This document shows positions 35,408 to 46,000 of a DNA stretch of 64,000 bases, piece after piece. The position numbers were made by a program, and so were the translations under genes. Source of the DNA: MGIIb-P sp963934015 (GTDB lineage Archaea > Thermoplasmatota > Poseidoniia > Poseidoniales > Thalassarchaeaceae). The notes under the pieces were generated by a model, which saw only the letters and a program-made list of their open reading frames with translations, was not told where the DNA came from and searched no databases. The stretch covers positions 62,001-126,000 of the forward strand of contig CAWVWT010000001.1 of NCBI GenBank assembly GCA_963934015.1, read 5' to 3'. The stretch's first letter is position 1. Each line of letters starts with the position of its first letter.

Positions 35408-36854
35408 GGTTGCGTGCAGCCCAAACTTCGTCGACACGCTTTACCGGTGTGTCATGCGGGGCAGTTTTGACAAGTTCAGGGTCCTCTGTGAGGATATGGA
35501 GGAAATCATCTGCAAACTGATCAATGGCATCCTTACTTTCCGTTTCTGTTGGCTCAAACATCAAACACTCGGGGACAATCATAGGGAAGTATAGGGTCGG
35601 CGCCATGTACCCATAATCCAACAGTCGCTTTGCAATGTCCTTTCCAGTCACCCCCGTTACATCCTTCACAGGAGTCATACTGAGGGTGAACTCGTGTTTG
35701 ACAACATCTGCGGGAGCGCCGTCAATTGGCATCGCATGGATTTGATCGCGAACCTCTTGTGAGGGGTTCATGATTCGATGGCGGAGATAGTTGGCATTGA
35801 GAACGGCGTGCTCACTCATCTTCTCGAGATCACGGCCATATCGACGATAAAATGCCCATGCGCGTACGGTCGCACCTGAATTCCCATGCCATTGCTGAAC
35901 CTTGCCGATCGATTTTGGTGGGGTATACCAATCAAACCAGATTTCGCCCTCTTCATCTTCATCAGCAACCACCAAGGGGGCTGGTAGATAATCAGCGAGA
36001 TGTTCCTTGACACCAATCGGTCCTGCACCGGGTCCACCACCTCCATGGGGCTGGCTGAAGGTCTTGTGGAGGTTGTAATGAACCGCATCAAAGCCCATCA
36101 GGCCAGGGTTAGTCTTACCGAGAATCGCATTAAAATTGGCACCGTCATAGTACATCTGTCCGCCGGCTGAATGAACGATCTCTGCAGCTTCTGCGATCTC
36201 TGGCTCAAATATGCCTAGCGTACTGGGATTGGTAACCATCATCGCAGCAGTATCCTCTCCGACTACAGCGCGAAGTGCATCTAAATCGAGGCGCCCATTC
36301 TCAAGAGATGGGATTTCGATAATATCGTAACCACACATTGCCGCACTCGCTGGATTAGTCCCATGTGCGCTATCTGGAACGATGACCTTGTCTCTATTTG
36401 ATTGTCCTATCTCTCGATGATATTCCTGAATACAGCGCATCGCAGTAAATTCACCTTGGGCGCCTGCAACCGGTTGCAGTGTCACAGTGTCCATGCCCGC
36501 ACAGTGAGCAAGCATATCTTGCATCTCGTGGAAAATTGCCATCATTCCTTGCAAATGTGATGCAGGTGCCAGTGCATGCAAATCATTCATCCCTGGCATC
36601 TGAACAATGCGCTCATTGACACGTGGATTGTGTTTCATCGTACAGGAGCCGAGTGGGTAGAACCCTGAATCAATTCCATGACTTCGTGTTGAAAGCCAAG
36701 TATAGTGGCGTACAATTTCTGGCTCGGAAGCACGTGGCCAACGTGGTAGCTTGCTCCGTTGTAAATCGACTGGGATGGTGAATGCATCCGAGATTGGTTT
36801 GGGCTGCGCATAGCCGGCACCCAGGGCGCCATTGAAAGCGAACAAATCACTCAC
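35376..36854 (-). CDS. gcvPB: Glycine dehydrogenase (decarboxylating) subunit 2
   Basis: 492 residues, normal for the PLP-carrying subunit of the two-subunit P-protein. The cofactor lysine is in HYNLHKTFSQPHGGGGPGAGP; 'PDSAHGTNPASA' is a second family signature. It decarboxylates glycine and passes the aminomethyl group to the lipoyl arm of H-protein. Translation starts at a GTG (36852-36854) overlapping the gcvPA stop as GTGA, so the two subunits are coupled. The convergent secreted peptidase overlaps the 3' end by 32 bases. Confidence 0.95.
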   Translation of the reverse strand: MSDLFAFNGALGAGYAQPKPISDAFTIPVDLQRSKLPRWPRASEPEIVRHYTWLSTRSHGIDSGFYPLGSCTMKHNPRVNERIVQMPGMNDLHALAPASHLQGMMAIFHEMQDMLAHCAGMDTVTLQPVAGAQGEFTAMRCIQEYHREIGQSNRDKVIVPDSAHGTNPASAAMCGYDIIEIPSLENGRLDLDALRAVVGEDTAAMMVTNPSTLGIFEPEIAEAAEIVHSAGGQMYYDGANFNAILGKTNPGLMGFDAVHYNLHKTFSQPHGGGGPGAGPIGVKEHLADYLPAPLVVADEDEEGEIWFDWYTPPKSIGKVQQWHGNSGATVRAWAFYRRYGRDLEKMSEHAVLNANYLRHRIMNPSQEVRDQIHAMPIDGAPADVVKHEFTLSMTPVKDVTGVTGKDIAKRLLDYGYMAPTLYFPMIVPECLMFEPTETESKDAIDQFADDFLHILTEDPELVKTAPHDTPVKRVDEVWAARNLILRHPCDGE

Positions 36855-38221
36855 TCATACCCCTCCAACCAATCCTGGATTCCTTCGGCAAGTTCTTCGA
36901 TGTCCTCAGTATCAATTTGATCAGTAGCACAAACCAAAAGTTCGTTTTCGCGCTCAGGCCACCATTGTGAAAGATCAAGGCCACCTGTAATGTCGCATTC
37001 TTCATCGAGGAATGATAGTAAATCAGCAGCGGGGCGTGGAAGGCGGATGGCGAACTCATTGAAATGTGTACCATTGGGGTGCACGGATTCAACTCCATCG
37101 AGGGCGAGCAGAGCGACCTTTGTGGCCGCACAGGCCCCCGCATTACGCCGTGCGAGTGTCTCCAACCCTCCGGGCCCTAACAGTGCCATGTGCATCGCAC
37201 CCATCAAAGCGATGAGGGTTTCATTGGAGCAGATGTTTGAGGTGGCTCGGTGCCGCCGAATATGTTGCTCACGAGTGCTGAGAGTGAGTGTGAATGCACG
37301 TTCACCTTCAGAATCCTTTGACAAACCCACAATTCTCCCCGGCATTTGTCGAATATAGGCTAGAGAGCAAGCAAAGAGACCGTAAATAGGTCCCCCGGCT
37401 GTAGGACCAATCCCGAATGGTTGGCCCTCACCGACGACGATATCTGCACCATAATCACCCGGTGGTGCAACCAAACCGAGTGACACAGGTTGTACACCGA
37501 CCACAAGGGCTGTATTTTCACCGATAATTGATTTCAGCTGGCACAGTCCCGAATCAAGGAGACCCAGCGAATTGGGTTGCTCAACATACACAGCACAGGC
37601 ACCTTCCGCGGCGGCTGTTGCAGACAAATCAAGCATTCCATCTGCATCATGCGGGAGTGTTTTAACAACAATTTCTGCACCTTGTGTATAGTTGTGAATG
37701 ACTGACATACGATGTGGTGGAATCAATTCTGAGACATAGATGGTCGATTTCTGTGCTGCTTTTCGATCGTGAACACGGACTGCACAGGTCAGAGCTTCAG
37801 CCGCTGCAGTGCTTGCATCATACATCGAAACGTTGGACACGGGCAACCCAACCAATTCAGAAACCATGGTTTGGAATTCCCACATTGCCTGAAGCATGCC
37901 TTGGCTGACTTCCGGTTGGTAGGGTGTGTACGCTGTCAAGAATTCCCCACGGGTAGCCAGCATCGGCACCATTGTAGGCACATAATTACTGTAAAGACCT
38001 GCACCGAGAAAAGATGGGCGGCTATCGACAGAGATGTTCATGTCCAATAGCATTCGAGCCTCACGCAGAATTTCTTCCTCGGTCTGTGGAGGTGGTAAAT
38101 CGAGTGGTTCAACCCTCCGAACATGTTCAGGAATATCAGTGAACAAATCATCGATAGAGTTCATTCCCATGGCCGCAAGCATCTCTTCCTCACGTCCGAG
38201 ATTTGGGAGTTGGTCGACCAA
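36851..38221 (-). CDS. gcvPA: Glycine dehydrogenase (decarboxylating) subunit 1
   Basis: Start is probably TTG 38219-38221 (MVDQLPNLGREEEML), four bases after a strong GGAGGTGA; the ATG at 38260 precedes that signal and would translate through the hairpin at 38236-38252. 456 residues, normal for subunit 1. Family motifs include 'SIDDLFTDIPE', 'FLGAGLYSNYVP' (equivalent of the usual FLGAG-Y-HYIP) and 'TAYTPYQPEVSQGMLQ'. It forms the P-protein with gcvPB, whose start overlaps its stop. Confidence 0.93.
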   Translation of the reverse strand: MVDQLPNLGREEEMLAAMGMNSIDDLFTDIPEHVRRVEPLDLPPPQTEEEILREARMLLDMNISVDSRPSFLGAGLYSNYVPTMVPMLATRGEFLTAYTPYQPEVSQGMLQAMWEFQTMVSELVGLPVSNVSMYDASTAAAEALTCAVRVHDRKAAQKSTIYVSELIPPHRMSVIHNYTQGAEIVVKTLPHDADGMLDLSATAAAEGACAVYVEQPNSLGLLDSGLCQLKSIIGENTALVVGVQPVSLGLVAPPGDYGADIVVGEGQPFGIGPTAGGPIYGLFACSLAYIRQMPGRIVGLSKDSEGERAFTLTLSTREQHIRRHRATSNICSNETLIALMGAMHMALLGPGGLETLARRNAGACAATKVALLALDGVESVHPNGTHFNEFAIRLPRPAADLLSFLDEECDITGGLDLSQWWPERENELLVCATDQIDTEDIEELAEGIQDWLEGYE

Positions 38222-38235
38222 GGGCTCACCTCCGA

Positions 38236-38252
38236 GCGCCCCGTAGGGGCGC
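38236..38252 (-). promoter_or_regulatory. 7-bp hairpin upstream of gcvPA ribosome binding site
   Basis: GCGCCCC-TAC-GGGGCGC on the minus strand, followed after two bases by GGAGGTGA and TTG 38221. It is the one clear start-proximal hairpin found at a cytosolic-protein gene in the window, and here the ribosome binding site stays free. Confidence 0.5.
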
Positions 38253-38457
38253 CTTTCCACTCCCGCCTGTCATCTATCGGCACTTCAAGTTTCGTTTACA
38301 AGCATCGCCAGACAGTGGGCACGTTTGGTACAATTTACAAGGAGAATAATTTACTCTTCTTTCTTGGTTACCTCCCAATGAAGAAGAATGAAAATACACA
38401 TTCAATCGGCCGTCAACATCATACCCTATGGGTGAAGAGGAAAAATCGGGCGTATAC

Positions 38458-39303
38458 ATGAAAGTGGCAATCAGCGGGCATGATGATTTTGTTCAACCAT
38501 ATCTGGAATCTGCGCTTGGTGAAAGTCTAATCCAGATACCACCTGAAGTGTTGCAAGATAAAATGCATCTCGATGTACTCCTCACCTCCTGTGATGTTGT
38601 AGTACTGATGAATGCACATCCGCCACAAACAGGTGGAGGACGTGATGATCGTGCCGCACTCTTGGCGATGAGGGATGCAGCAAGACCAATTCTAGAGGCG
38701 GCAGAACGCCATGGTAGTCTGCACTTAATCCTCATCGGAACCCTACGAGTTCACCCCCAACCAACGCCCGAAGACCCACTCTATTCCAGCCAGGTTTCCC
38801 TAGTTCCAAGAGACATCGCAGCAGAAGGGCAACTTTGGGTAGAAGAGCGAGCGCTTGAACATGCAACGGAAAATGCTCCAGTCAGTGTTCTTAGGTGCTC
38901 CAATGTGCAGGGTGTTCGGCTAAATTCTAAAGAAGGAAATGGGATTCTTCACAAATTTGCCCAAGACTCGATTTTTGGTTGGGTCAGTGTCCCAGGTGAT
39001 GGTGCACAAACAAAAGATTTCGTCCATATTTCAGATGTGATTGAAATTGTGATGCACATCATGCAAAATCCACCTCCGACTCGTGAAACACTTTGTATTG
39101 GAACCGGTGAGGGTTCTCTCATGAGTGATGTCGCTACGATTTACCAAGAACGCACAGGAAGTGACCCCCAATATGGGAACGATGACTCACATGAAGTGTG
39201 GGGGGTTGTCGACGCCTGGGAAATCGAGCAACGCTGTGGCTTCCGCCCAACTGTAACACCCGCAGAAATGATTGATGAGGCACTTGAAAACGCCGGTGTC
39301 TGA
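38458..39303 (+). CDS. Extended SDR (NAD-dependent epimerase-like) protein with altered dinucleotide motif
   Basis: 281 residues from ATG 38458; ATG 38428 would add ten residues, and neither start has a clear ribosome binding site. The C-terminal two thirds look like an extended SDR: 'RCSNVQGVRLNS', 'VPGDGAQTKDFVHISDVIEIVMHIM' and 'TLCIGTGEGSLMSDV', typical of nucleotide-sugar epimerases. The N-terminal strand reads VAISGHDDFVQPYLESAL, lacking the canonical GxxGxxG, and no YxxxK catalytic pair is obvious, so it may bind a different ligand or be non-catalytic. It stands alone, ending one base before the convergent giant surface protein. Confidence 0.75.
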   Translation: MKVAISGHDDFVQPYLESALGESLIQIPPEVLQDKMHLDVLLTSCDVVVLMNAHPPQTGGGRDDRAALLAMRDAARPILEAAERHGSLHLILIGTLRVHPQPTPEDPLYSSQVSLVPRDIAAEGQLWVEERALEHATENAPVSVLRCSNVQGVRLNSKEGNGILHKFAQDSIFGWVSVPGDGAQTKDFVHISDVIEIVMHIMQNPPPTRETLCIGTGEGSLMSDVATIYQERTGSDPQYGNDDSHEVWGVVDAWEIEQRCGFRPTVTPAEMIDEALENAGV

Positions 39304-42300
39304 TCAATTGATGCGGATGAACGATGAATCTGCTTGCATCTGCCAATTGGACCCATCGGGTGCATTGTAAATGGTCTCGCCTATCGCACCTGTCGAGTAA
39401 CTTCCCCCGCCGGGCAACTGTGTGTAATCTGGAATAACCAGGGGAGCTGCTGCAACCGCTGGAGCTGCTGTGTATCCCATTTGATTGGTAGGCTGATCCA
39501 TGAACATGGGATGCTCTACACTGGCCGGTTGATCTCCACGGCGCAATACCAACAAAGTTGCCATGACGGCAATTCCGATGAAGAGCAACGAGCCGATGAT
39601 AATCCAAACGATGTTCTTCTGTAGAACTGCACTAGTGTCACCTAGATTCACACGCTCATCAAGAGAACAACCTGCATATTCCCCGTCTGTTTGGACATCT
39701 TCTCCTGAAGGGGTATCTGGACACTGGTCAACATCCGATTTGACACTATCACCATCTTCGTCCCGCTGACTGGCCGAACAGCCAACCAATTCAGGCCCGG
39801 CATCCGAGACAGATTCACCAGCAGGGGTATCGATACACACATCACGGTATAGACGAATTCCGTCGCTATCCGAATCATCATCGCCATACCAGCAGCCGAA
39901 TGCATCAATCGCACCGAATCCGGAGTTATTGGTTCGAGTCGTTGCATCAGAAGTTGCAACACACTGATCCGGACCAAACGGTGAGACCAAATCCCCCGCT
40001 ACTCCATCCATGTCGATATCGTATTCTGAGACGTGGCATCCATCAACTGAAGTTTGTGACTTGTATTCAGCAGGTGTATTCGGACAATCATCGATGTAGA
40101 GTAACTTACCGTCATCATCCGTATCGGATTCCCCCGGCCAGCAACCAATTTGATCAACTTCAAATCCATGTGTATCATTGAAGGTTTCACGAACTAAAGC
40201 GCTAGGTGTACTCTGGCAATTGTCGAGGTGGTCCCAAACGCCATCAGCATCGGTATCCTGCTGAGTGAGCCAGCTACATCCAGTAACATCGATATCCTCG
40301 CCGAGTGGTGTATGGGGGCATAGATCTACCGAATCGGATACCGAATCTTGGTCATCATCATCATCCTCAGTCTCGTCTCTGCAACCATCACGATCCCAGT
40401 CGTTCTCAGAAGTGGATGTCCATCCAGTCTCGCCGTTTGGACAATTGTCATCGACATCTTGGAAGCCATCACCATCATCATCGGTGTCCTCGTCAATGTC
40501 ACGGCATCCATCACCATCCATGTCTGAGATTGAATCTGATATCCATCCAATCATACCACGTGGGCAGGCATCGTTAGAGTCGAGGATGGTGTCACCATCA
40601 TCGTCATCGTCCTCATCGAGGTCTCTGCAACCATCACCATCAAGGTCGGTTGATGGAACGCTCTGCCAATTGAGCGCCCAACCATTCGGTCCAGGAGAAC
40701 AGTTGTCGATGCTATCTTCTACTTCATCACCGTCGTCATCGTTGTCTTCTGTGGCATCCCGGCAACCATCACCATCACGATCGTTATTCGCATCAGATGT
40801 CCATCCAATATCACCGGTTGGACATGAGTCGAGGATTGAATCCATGGCATCACGATCATTGACACCATCATTGTCATCATCGTCGTCTTCTCCATCGTCC
40901 TTGCAACCATCACTATCGTGGTCAGAGGTGGAATCTGAGGTCCAATTGTGCCAACCGCGCAGGCAATCATCGTCGATGTCATTTACGGCATCATTGTCGT
41001 CATCTGGATCTTCTTCTGAATCGTGACAGCCATCACTGTCGTAATCATTGGCTGAATTACTGGACCACTGCTGCTTGTACATCGTTCCAGTGCAAGGGTC
41101 TGCTATATCGTCAATGCCATCGCCATCATCGTCTAGATCTTCGGTCGCATCAAGGCAGCCATCTTGATCCATGTCGATACTCATGTCGGTACTGTCCCAG
41201 AGAGTTTCTGGGCCATCACAGTTATCGATATCGTTGTTCTTGTTGTCGCCATCTAAATCATTGTCACAAACATCGCCAAAGTTGTCGTTGTCAATATCAG
41301 ACTGGTCAGTGTTTGGTGTACCTGGACAATTGTCATCACCATTACCGACACCATCTCCATCGCTATCGGCTTGAATTGCCCAAAGATGGATGCCTGTGTT
41401 GAATGCGTACCCGTAGACATTTGGATCAGAGAAGGCATTGCCCAAGGTACTCTCAGAACCAGTACCAAGTGTGATGGAACAGGATTGGCCATTTGTGACC
41501 CCGCCTCCGCAATGTGACCCCATGCTTACGATGGACCCAGATGGCATGACAGCGATGCTGTATCCTTCATCGTTGAATGAACCGTCGGCAGCTTCTGCCC
41601 AAAGCCAGTTTCCACTGGTATCGATTCCTGCGATGACCATTCCCATGTATGTACTAGAGAGGGTTGTGCTACCAAAAGATGCGCTGCCAGTTTGGCCGAT
41701 GTAACCATCAGTAGTGACAGATGCAAAAGTACCTGCAATCGCCAAACCACCTTGGCCGGTCATATCAATCGATCTTGCTGTCTGATAGGCGCCACTGGTT
41801 GACCCCGTAGCCCATGACCACTGATTGTTAGCGCCCAATTCAGCAACGAAAATGATGCGATCATTTGCGCCGCTTCCACCAACTTGATGTGTCCCAAACT
41901 GTGCATTACCAATCGTATGCCCAGTTGCGTAAATCGTCCCAGAATCTGCAACCATGTCCATGATTTGTACCACACCTCCGGTCGCTCCGACTGAAGCAAC
42001 ATCGACGTGTGTCCCTGCATTTCCCCCACCAGATGTCAGTTTAACAACATACGAAGCCAATTGACCCGCAGCTTGAGTCTGTTGATTGCCGAATGTTGCA
42101 GTACCTGCAAACCATCCACACCCATACACATTGGTACCATCAGCTGTAATGCATGCTCCGTAATCTTCCTCTGGTCCACCTGCTGTGTAGACCCAATCCC
42201 AACGGTTGCTGCATGATGAGGATGGGCCGGTACACATCTCGGCAATCCAAATATCCATCTTGCCACTGGTAGTTTGTGCATTCGAATTGAAATTCGCTGT

Positions 42301-42963
42301 ACCATTGAATGAACCTGTGGTGAATACATCACCATTGGAATCTACAGTGATGTCCTCACAGGAATCATCCTCGGTGGTTCCACCCGCAACGGCTGTCCAC
42401 TGGAATTGTCCGTTGCCATTGAGCTTGCTCACAAATATGTCCGTGGTATCTTGCGTTGAACGATATTGATCTGAACCAAATGTGACATTCCCGGTGAACC
42501 AACCACATGCGTAAATATCGGTTCCAGAAGTGGTTATTCCACTGACCATAGCATATCCACCACCGCCATATTCACCAGTTTCAGTCAACCACTGCCAGGT
42601 CCCTGAATTACCATCAGCTTTTGCAATGTAAGCGATTTGTCCAGGAGAACCTGATACGAAAATATCTGATGAAGAACCATGGGTTCCGAATGCGGCATCA
42701 CCCATCACCATACCACCAACCACGACATCGCCTGTAGAGTCGGCAGTCATGGTACTCGGCCAAATTATGGCACCTGTCCCACCGGTGGCCATTCCAGCAC
42801 TTTGTGTCCATTCATTCTGTGCAGCATAGGATATTTCCACCTCCTCAGCAAGTTCAGATGGTGCGGGATTTGTAATATCAATTCCCGCCATGGGTTGGAG
42901 TAACAATGCGAAAATGACTGCGAAAAGCAGGCTGTTTGCGAGGTACTTCGATTGGTTAGTCAT
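39304..42963 (-). CDS. Giant surface protein: SBBP-type propeller plus TSP3 stalk
   Basis: 1219 residues. Signal peptide MTNQSKYLANSLLFAVIFALLLQP. Residues ~50-530 form repeated units of the type 'DIYACGWFTGNVTFGSD...DIFVSKLNGNGQFQW', characteristic of SBBP beta-propeller repeats. Residues ~535-1125 are an Asp-rich thrombospondin-type-3 array (DSDGDGVGNGDDNCPGTPNTDQ and many variants) expected to bind Ca. A membrane helix (~1130-1155, IVWIIIGSLLFIGIAVMATLL) and a cytoplasmic tail ending NWQMQADSSFIRIN follow. It is a tandem paralogue of 43016-46552, 52 bases upstream. Likely adhesion or polymer-binding on a stiff stalk. Confidence 0.88.
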   Translation of the reverse strand: MTNQSKYLANSLLFAVIFALLLQPMAGIDITNPAPSELAEEVEISYAAQNEWTQSAGMATGGTGAIIWPSTMTADSTGDVVVGGMVMGDAAFGTHGSSSDIFVSGSPGQIAYIAKADGNSGTWQWLTETGEYGGGGYAMVSGITTSGTDIYACGWFTGNVTFGSDQYRSTQDTTDIFVSKLNGNGQFQWTAVAGGTTEDDSCEDITVDSNGDVFTTGSFNGTANFNSNAQTTSGKMDIWIAEMCTGPSSSCSNRWDWVYTAGGPEEDYGACITADGTNVYGCGWFAGTATFGNQQTQAAGQLASYVVKLTSGGGNAGTHVDVASVGATGGVVQIMDMVADSGTIYATGHTIGNAQFGTHQVGGSGANDRIIFVAELGANNQWSWATGSTSGAYQTARSIDMTGQGGLAIAGTFASVTTDGYIGQTGSASFGSTTLSSTYMGMVIAGIDTSGNWLWAEAADGSFNDEGYSIAVMPSGSIVSMGSHCGGGVTNGQSCSITLGTGSESTLGNAFSDPNVYGYAFNTGIHLWAIQADSDGDGVGNGDDNCPGTPNTDQSDIDNDNFGDVCDNDLDGDNKNNDIDNCDGPETLWDSTDMSIDMDQDGCLDATEDLDDDGDGIDDIADPCTGTMYKQQWSSNSANDYDSDGCHDSEEDPDDDNDAVNDIDDDCLRGWHNWTSDSTSDHDSDGCKDDGEDDDDDNDGVNDRDAMDSILDSCPTGDIGWTSDANNDRDGDGCRDATEDNDDDGDEVEDSIDNCSPGPNGWALNWQSVPSTDLDGDGCRDLDEDDDDDGDTILDSNDACPRGMIGWISDSISDMDGDGCRDIDEDTDDDGDGFQDVDDNCPNGETGWTSTSENDWDRDGCRDETEDDDDDQDSVSDSVDLCPHTPLGEDIDVTGCSWLTQQDTDADGVWDHLDNCQSTPSALVRETFNDTHGFEVDQIGCWPGESDTDDDGKLLYIDDCPNTPAEYKSQTSVDGCHVSEYDIDMDGVAGDLVSPFGPDQCVATSDATTRTNNSGFGAIDAFGCWYGDDDSDSDGIRLYRDVCIDTPAGESVSDAGPELVGCSASQRDEDGDSVKSDVDQCPDTPSGEDVQTDGEYAGCSLDERVNLGDTSAVLQKNIVWIIIGSLLFIGIAVMATLLVLRRGDQPASVEHPMFMDQPTNQMGYTAAPAVAAAPLVIPDYTQLPGGGSYSTGAIGETIYNAPDGSNWQMQADSSFIRIN

Positions 42964-42965
42964 GA

Positions 42966-42983
42966 CACGCCCTATTGGGCGTG
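42966..42983 (-). promoter_or_regulatory. Start-proximal 7-bp hairpin
   Basis: CACGCCC-AATA-GGGCGTG on the minus strand, perfect, ending two bases before ATG 42963. It lies in the 52-base gap between the two giant paralogues. Confidence 0.65.
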
Positions 42984-43015
42984 ATACTTAATGCTCGCCT
43001 GTCGAGGTTCGTTCA

Positions 43016-46000
43016 CTATTCGCCAGTATGTTCCATCCAGTCATCCATTTCCGGTGTTCGGAACCACCATTTCCCATCATCGAGCCACCACTCACAACCG
43101 TTTTCATCGACCTTGTAATTCGGATCGTTTTCGTAATTTTCCTCAGTGGTTTCAGCCAGAGCTTGTTCAGCCACTTCGGTGGCAGGAGCGGGCATCTCTC
43201 CACGCTTCGCGGCGCGACGGACCTTAAGTCCAAGATCTTGCTTTCGCTTAATGACCGTGATGGCGACGATGGCCCCGCCGACTATCAGAATCACGACTGC
43301 GGCAATAATCGCTATCAGAGTACCAGTTGACATACCGCCATCGTCTGTACTAGGATTGAGTTGCTGTCGCGAACAACCACCGTCAAAGAGGATGGATCCC
43401 GAGGGGGTGTACGGACAAGCATCATCCCCATTAGCCACACCATCACCATCCTCATCTTGTTGTTCAAAGTTGCAACCATCGAAAATTAATTCCTCTGCAT
43501 TGCTGCCCGGACATAGGTCAATCCAATTGTCGTAACCATCACCATCATCGTCATTGTCACCGGCCCAACATCCAAACTGGCTGTCAAAGGCATACCCTGG
43601 ATTCGCATCACGAATACTTTGGTTTGAGGTAGCGGAACAACCATCGTTGACATCGACGACACCGTCACCATCAGAATCCTGCTGAGTCAGATAACCACAA
43701 CCGTAGAAATCAACCGATTCTCCATCAGGTGTACCAAGACACTGGTCAATATCATCAACGACACCGTCGCCATCAATGTCATCGGTACATCCATCGAAAT
43801 TCAAATCGAAGCCTTCCGTAGCTGGTACATCAGGGCAAAGATCCAAATTATTCTGGATTCCATCATCGTCGTTGTCCCCTTGTTCAGCAGAGCAACCACC
43901 ATCGTAAACTGTGACACCAGGGGGAGTCCCTGGACACTCATCTGAGCCATCATTGAATCCATCATTGTCATCATCGAGATCTTCATCTGCATCGTGACAG
44001 CCATCGCTGTCTGCATCTTCAACTGGGTTGGATTCCCAACCAGTTTTACCACCTGGACAACTATCTCCAACATCGGGAACCTTATCACCATCATCATCGG
44101 AATCTTCCCCGGAATCTCGACAACCATCGCCATCGACATCAGTGCTTGGCATTGAGGTCCACCCGATATCACCAGCGGGACATGCATCATCCTCATCGAG
44201 CATACCATCGCCATCATCATCGTCATCCTCATCGTAATCCCGACAACCATCCCCATCGCGATCGGTTTCAGTTTGTGAATTCCAATTCAAAGCACCTGTC
44301 AAGCAATCATCAACGAAATCGAGTACACTGTCACCATCGTCATCAATATCTTCACTTGCATCAATGCAACCATCACCATCTTGGTCATTAGTTGAATCTG
44401 AAATCCAATCAATGGCCCCAAGTGGACACTGATCAAGGATGTCGCCATTGGAATCGATATCATCGATGCCGTCATTGTCATCGTCGATATCGTCGTCAAT
44501 ATTGTCGCAACCGTCGCCATCATGGTCGTTTGCATTACTCGATATCCAGCTTCGGTTGTATGGGTAACGTGGACACAAATCAAAGTCATCATGAATCGTA
44601 TCACTATCATCATCTGTGTCTTCGTCGGCATCGTGACAACCATCGCCATCGTAGTCATTGGCCAGACCACTGGTCCAGTTGTGGCGTGTCGAATAATCTG
44701 TACAAGAATCCACTGTATCGAAGATGCCATCTCCATCGTCGTCATCATCCTCATCGGAATCTCGGCAACCATCACCATCACGATCTAAGGTCCAAATGGA
44801 TTGATTCCAATTGACAGATGGTCCAATACAATCATCCCAATAATCGTCGAGGGTATCCGAATCCGCATCACTGTCACATAGATCCCCGAGGTTGTCACCA
44901 TCCATATCCGCCTGTGCGGTATTATTCACAGTTGGGCAATTATCATCGATATCCGCAACACCGTCATAATCGGTATCCACCGCGAAGGCCCAGACGAATC
45001 CGGCACCTTCGATGTAAGAAAAGGCGCTTTTGTTGCTATTTCCAAATGTAGATCCGCATCCAAGTTCGTTGTTGATGCAGTGGCTACCTCCCGTCACTAT
45101 TCGACCAAGCCCCTGCCATGCAACCGCACGAGCAACGTCATCCTTCTCGCCACCGAGGTTGCTCGCCCAAATCCAATTTCCAAACTGATCTAAGCCTGCA
45201 ATGAATCCTTCCGCACCGGGAGCACGCGAAAGTATGAATGAGCCAAATGTCGCATTTGTCCAATACTCATTTCCATCAGCAAAATATCCTGAAGCTGCGA
45301 TGGTTCCAAGGGGACCAACTGCAAGGTCGTATACAACTTGTTCAGAATTCGTCCCCCCACCTGTTCTGGAAGCCCAAACCCAACTCCCATCAGTTCCAAT
45401 AGATGCGACAAAACCGTTGGCGTATGCATTGGCATCGCCTAAGAGGGTGTAAGTGACGGAGGCGCCATTACGGAATTCCGCACTCCCATCGAACCAGCCC
45501 CCGACATAGATGTCACCATTGCCAAATGTAACTGCGAAAGCACGTACCTCCTGACCGTTGACACCACCTGCAATATCCCGAGTCCATAGGAAGGTTCCCA
45601 CAGGATTGATTTTGGACACGAAACTGTTGTATGGCTGGCCAGCAGTCACAATATGGTTACTTGGCCAATCGAGAACATTGTCACTATAATATCCAACAAC
45701 GTAGGCTGTCTCAATCGAATCGATTGTGATAGCAGTGAGGTTGTCATTGTAGGAACCACCCCACGCTTGTACCCAAGAAAAGCCACCCATGGCATCTACT
45801 TTCAGAACGAGCATGTCTGAGCCGCCTTCGGATTCGTATTGGCTACCTCCGATTTGAGCCGTGCCGCGGAAGGAACCAACAACATAAACTGAACCTTCAC
45901 CGGTTGCTGCACACCCATTGGCGTAGTCATTGCTCGGTCCACCCCATGTTGTTACAAAATCCCAAGTGGCCTCGGTAACGTTGTAGAGAGCCACAAAAGC

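Noticed and set aside
40265..41026. Ser/Pro-rich open frame antisense to the TSP3 stalk of the 39304-42963 gene
   Set aside because: It is the antisense shadow of Asp-codon repeats (GAT/GAC read as ATC/GTC in shifted frame), without ribosome site or domain.
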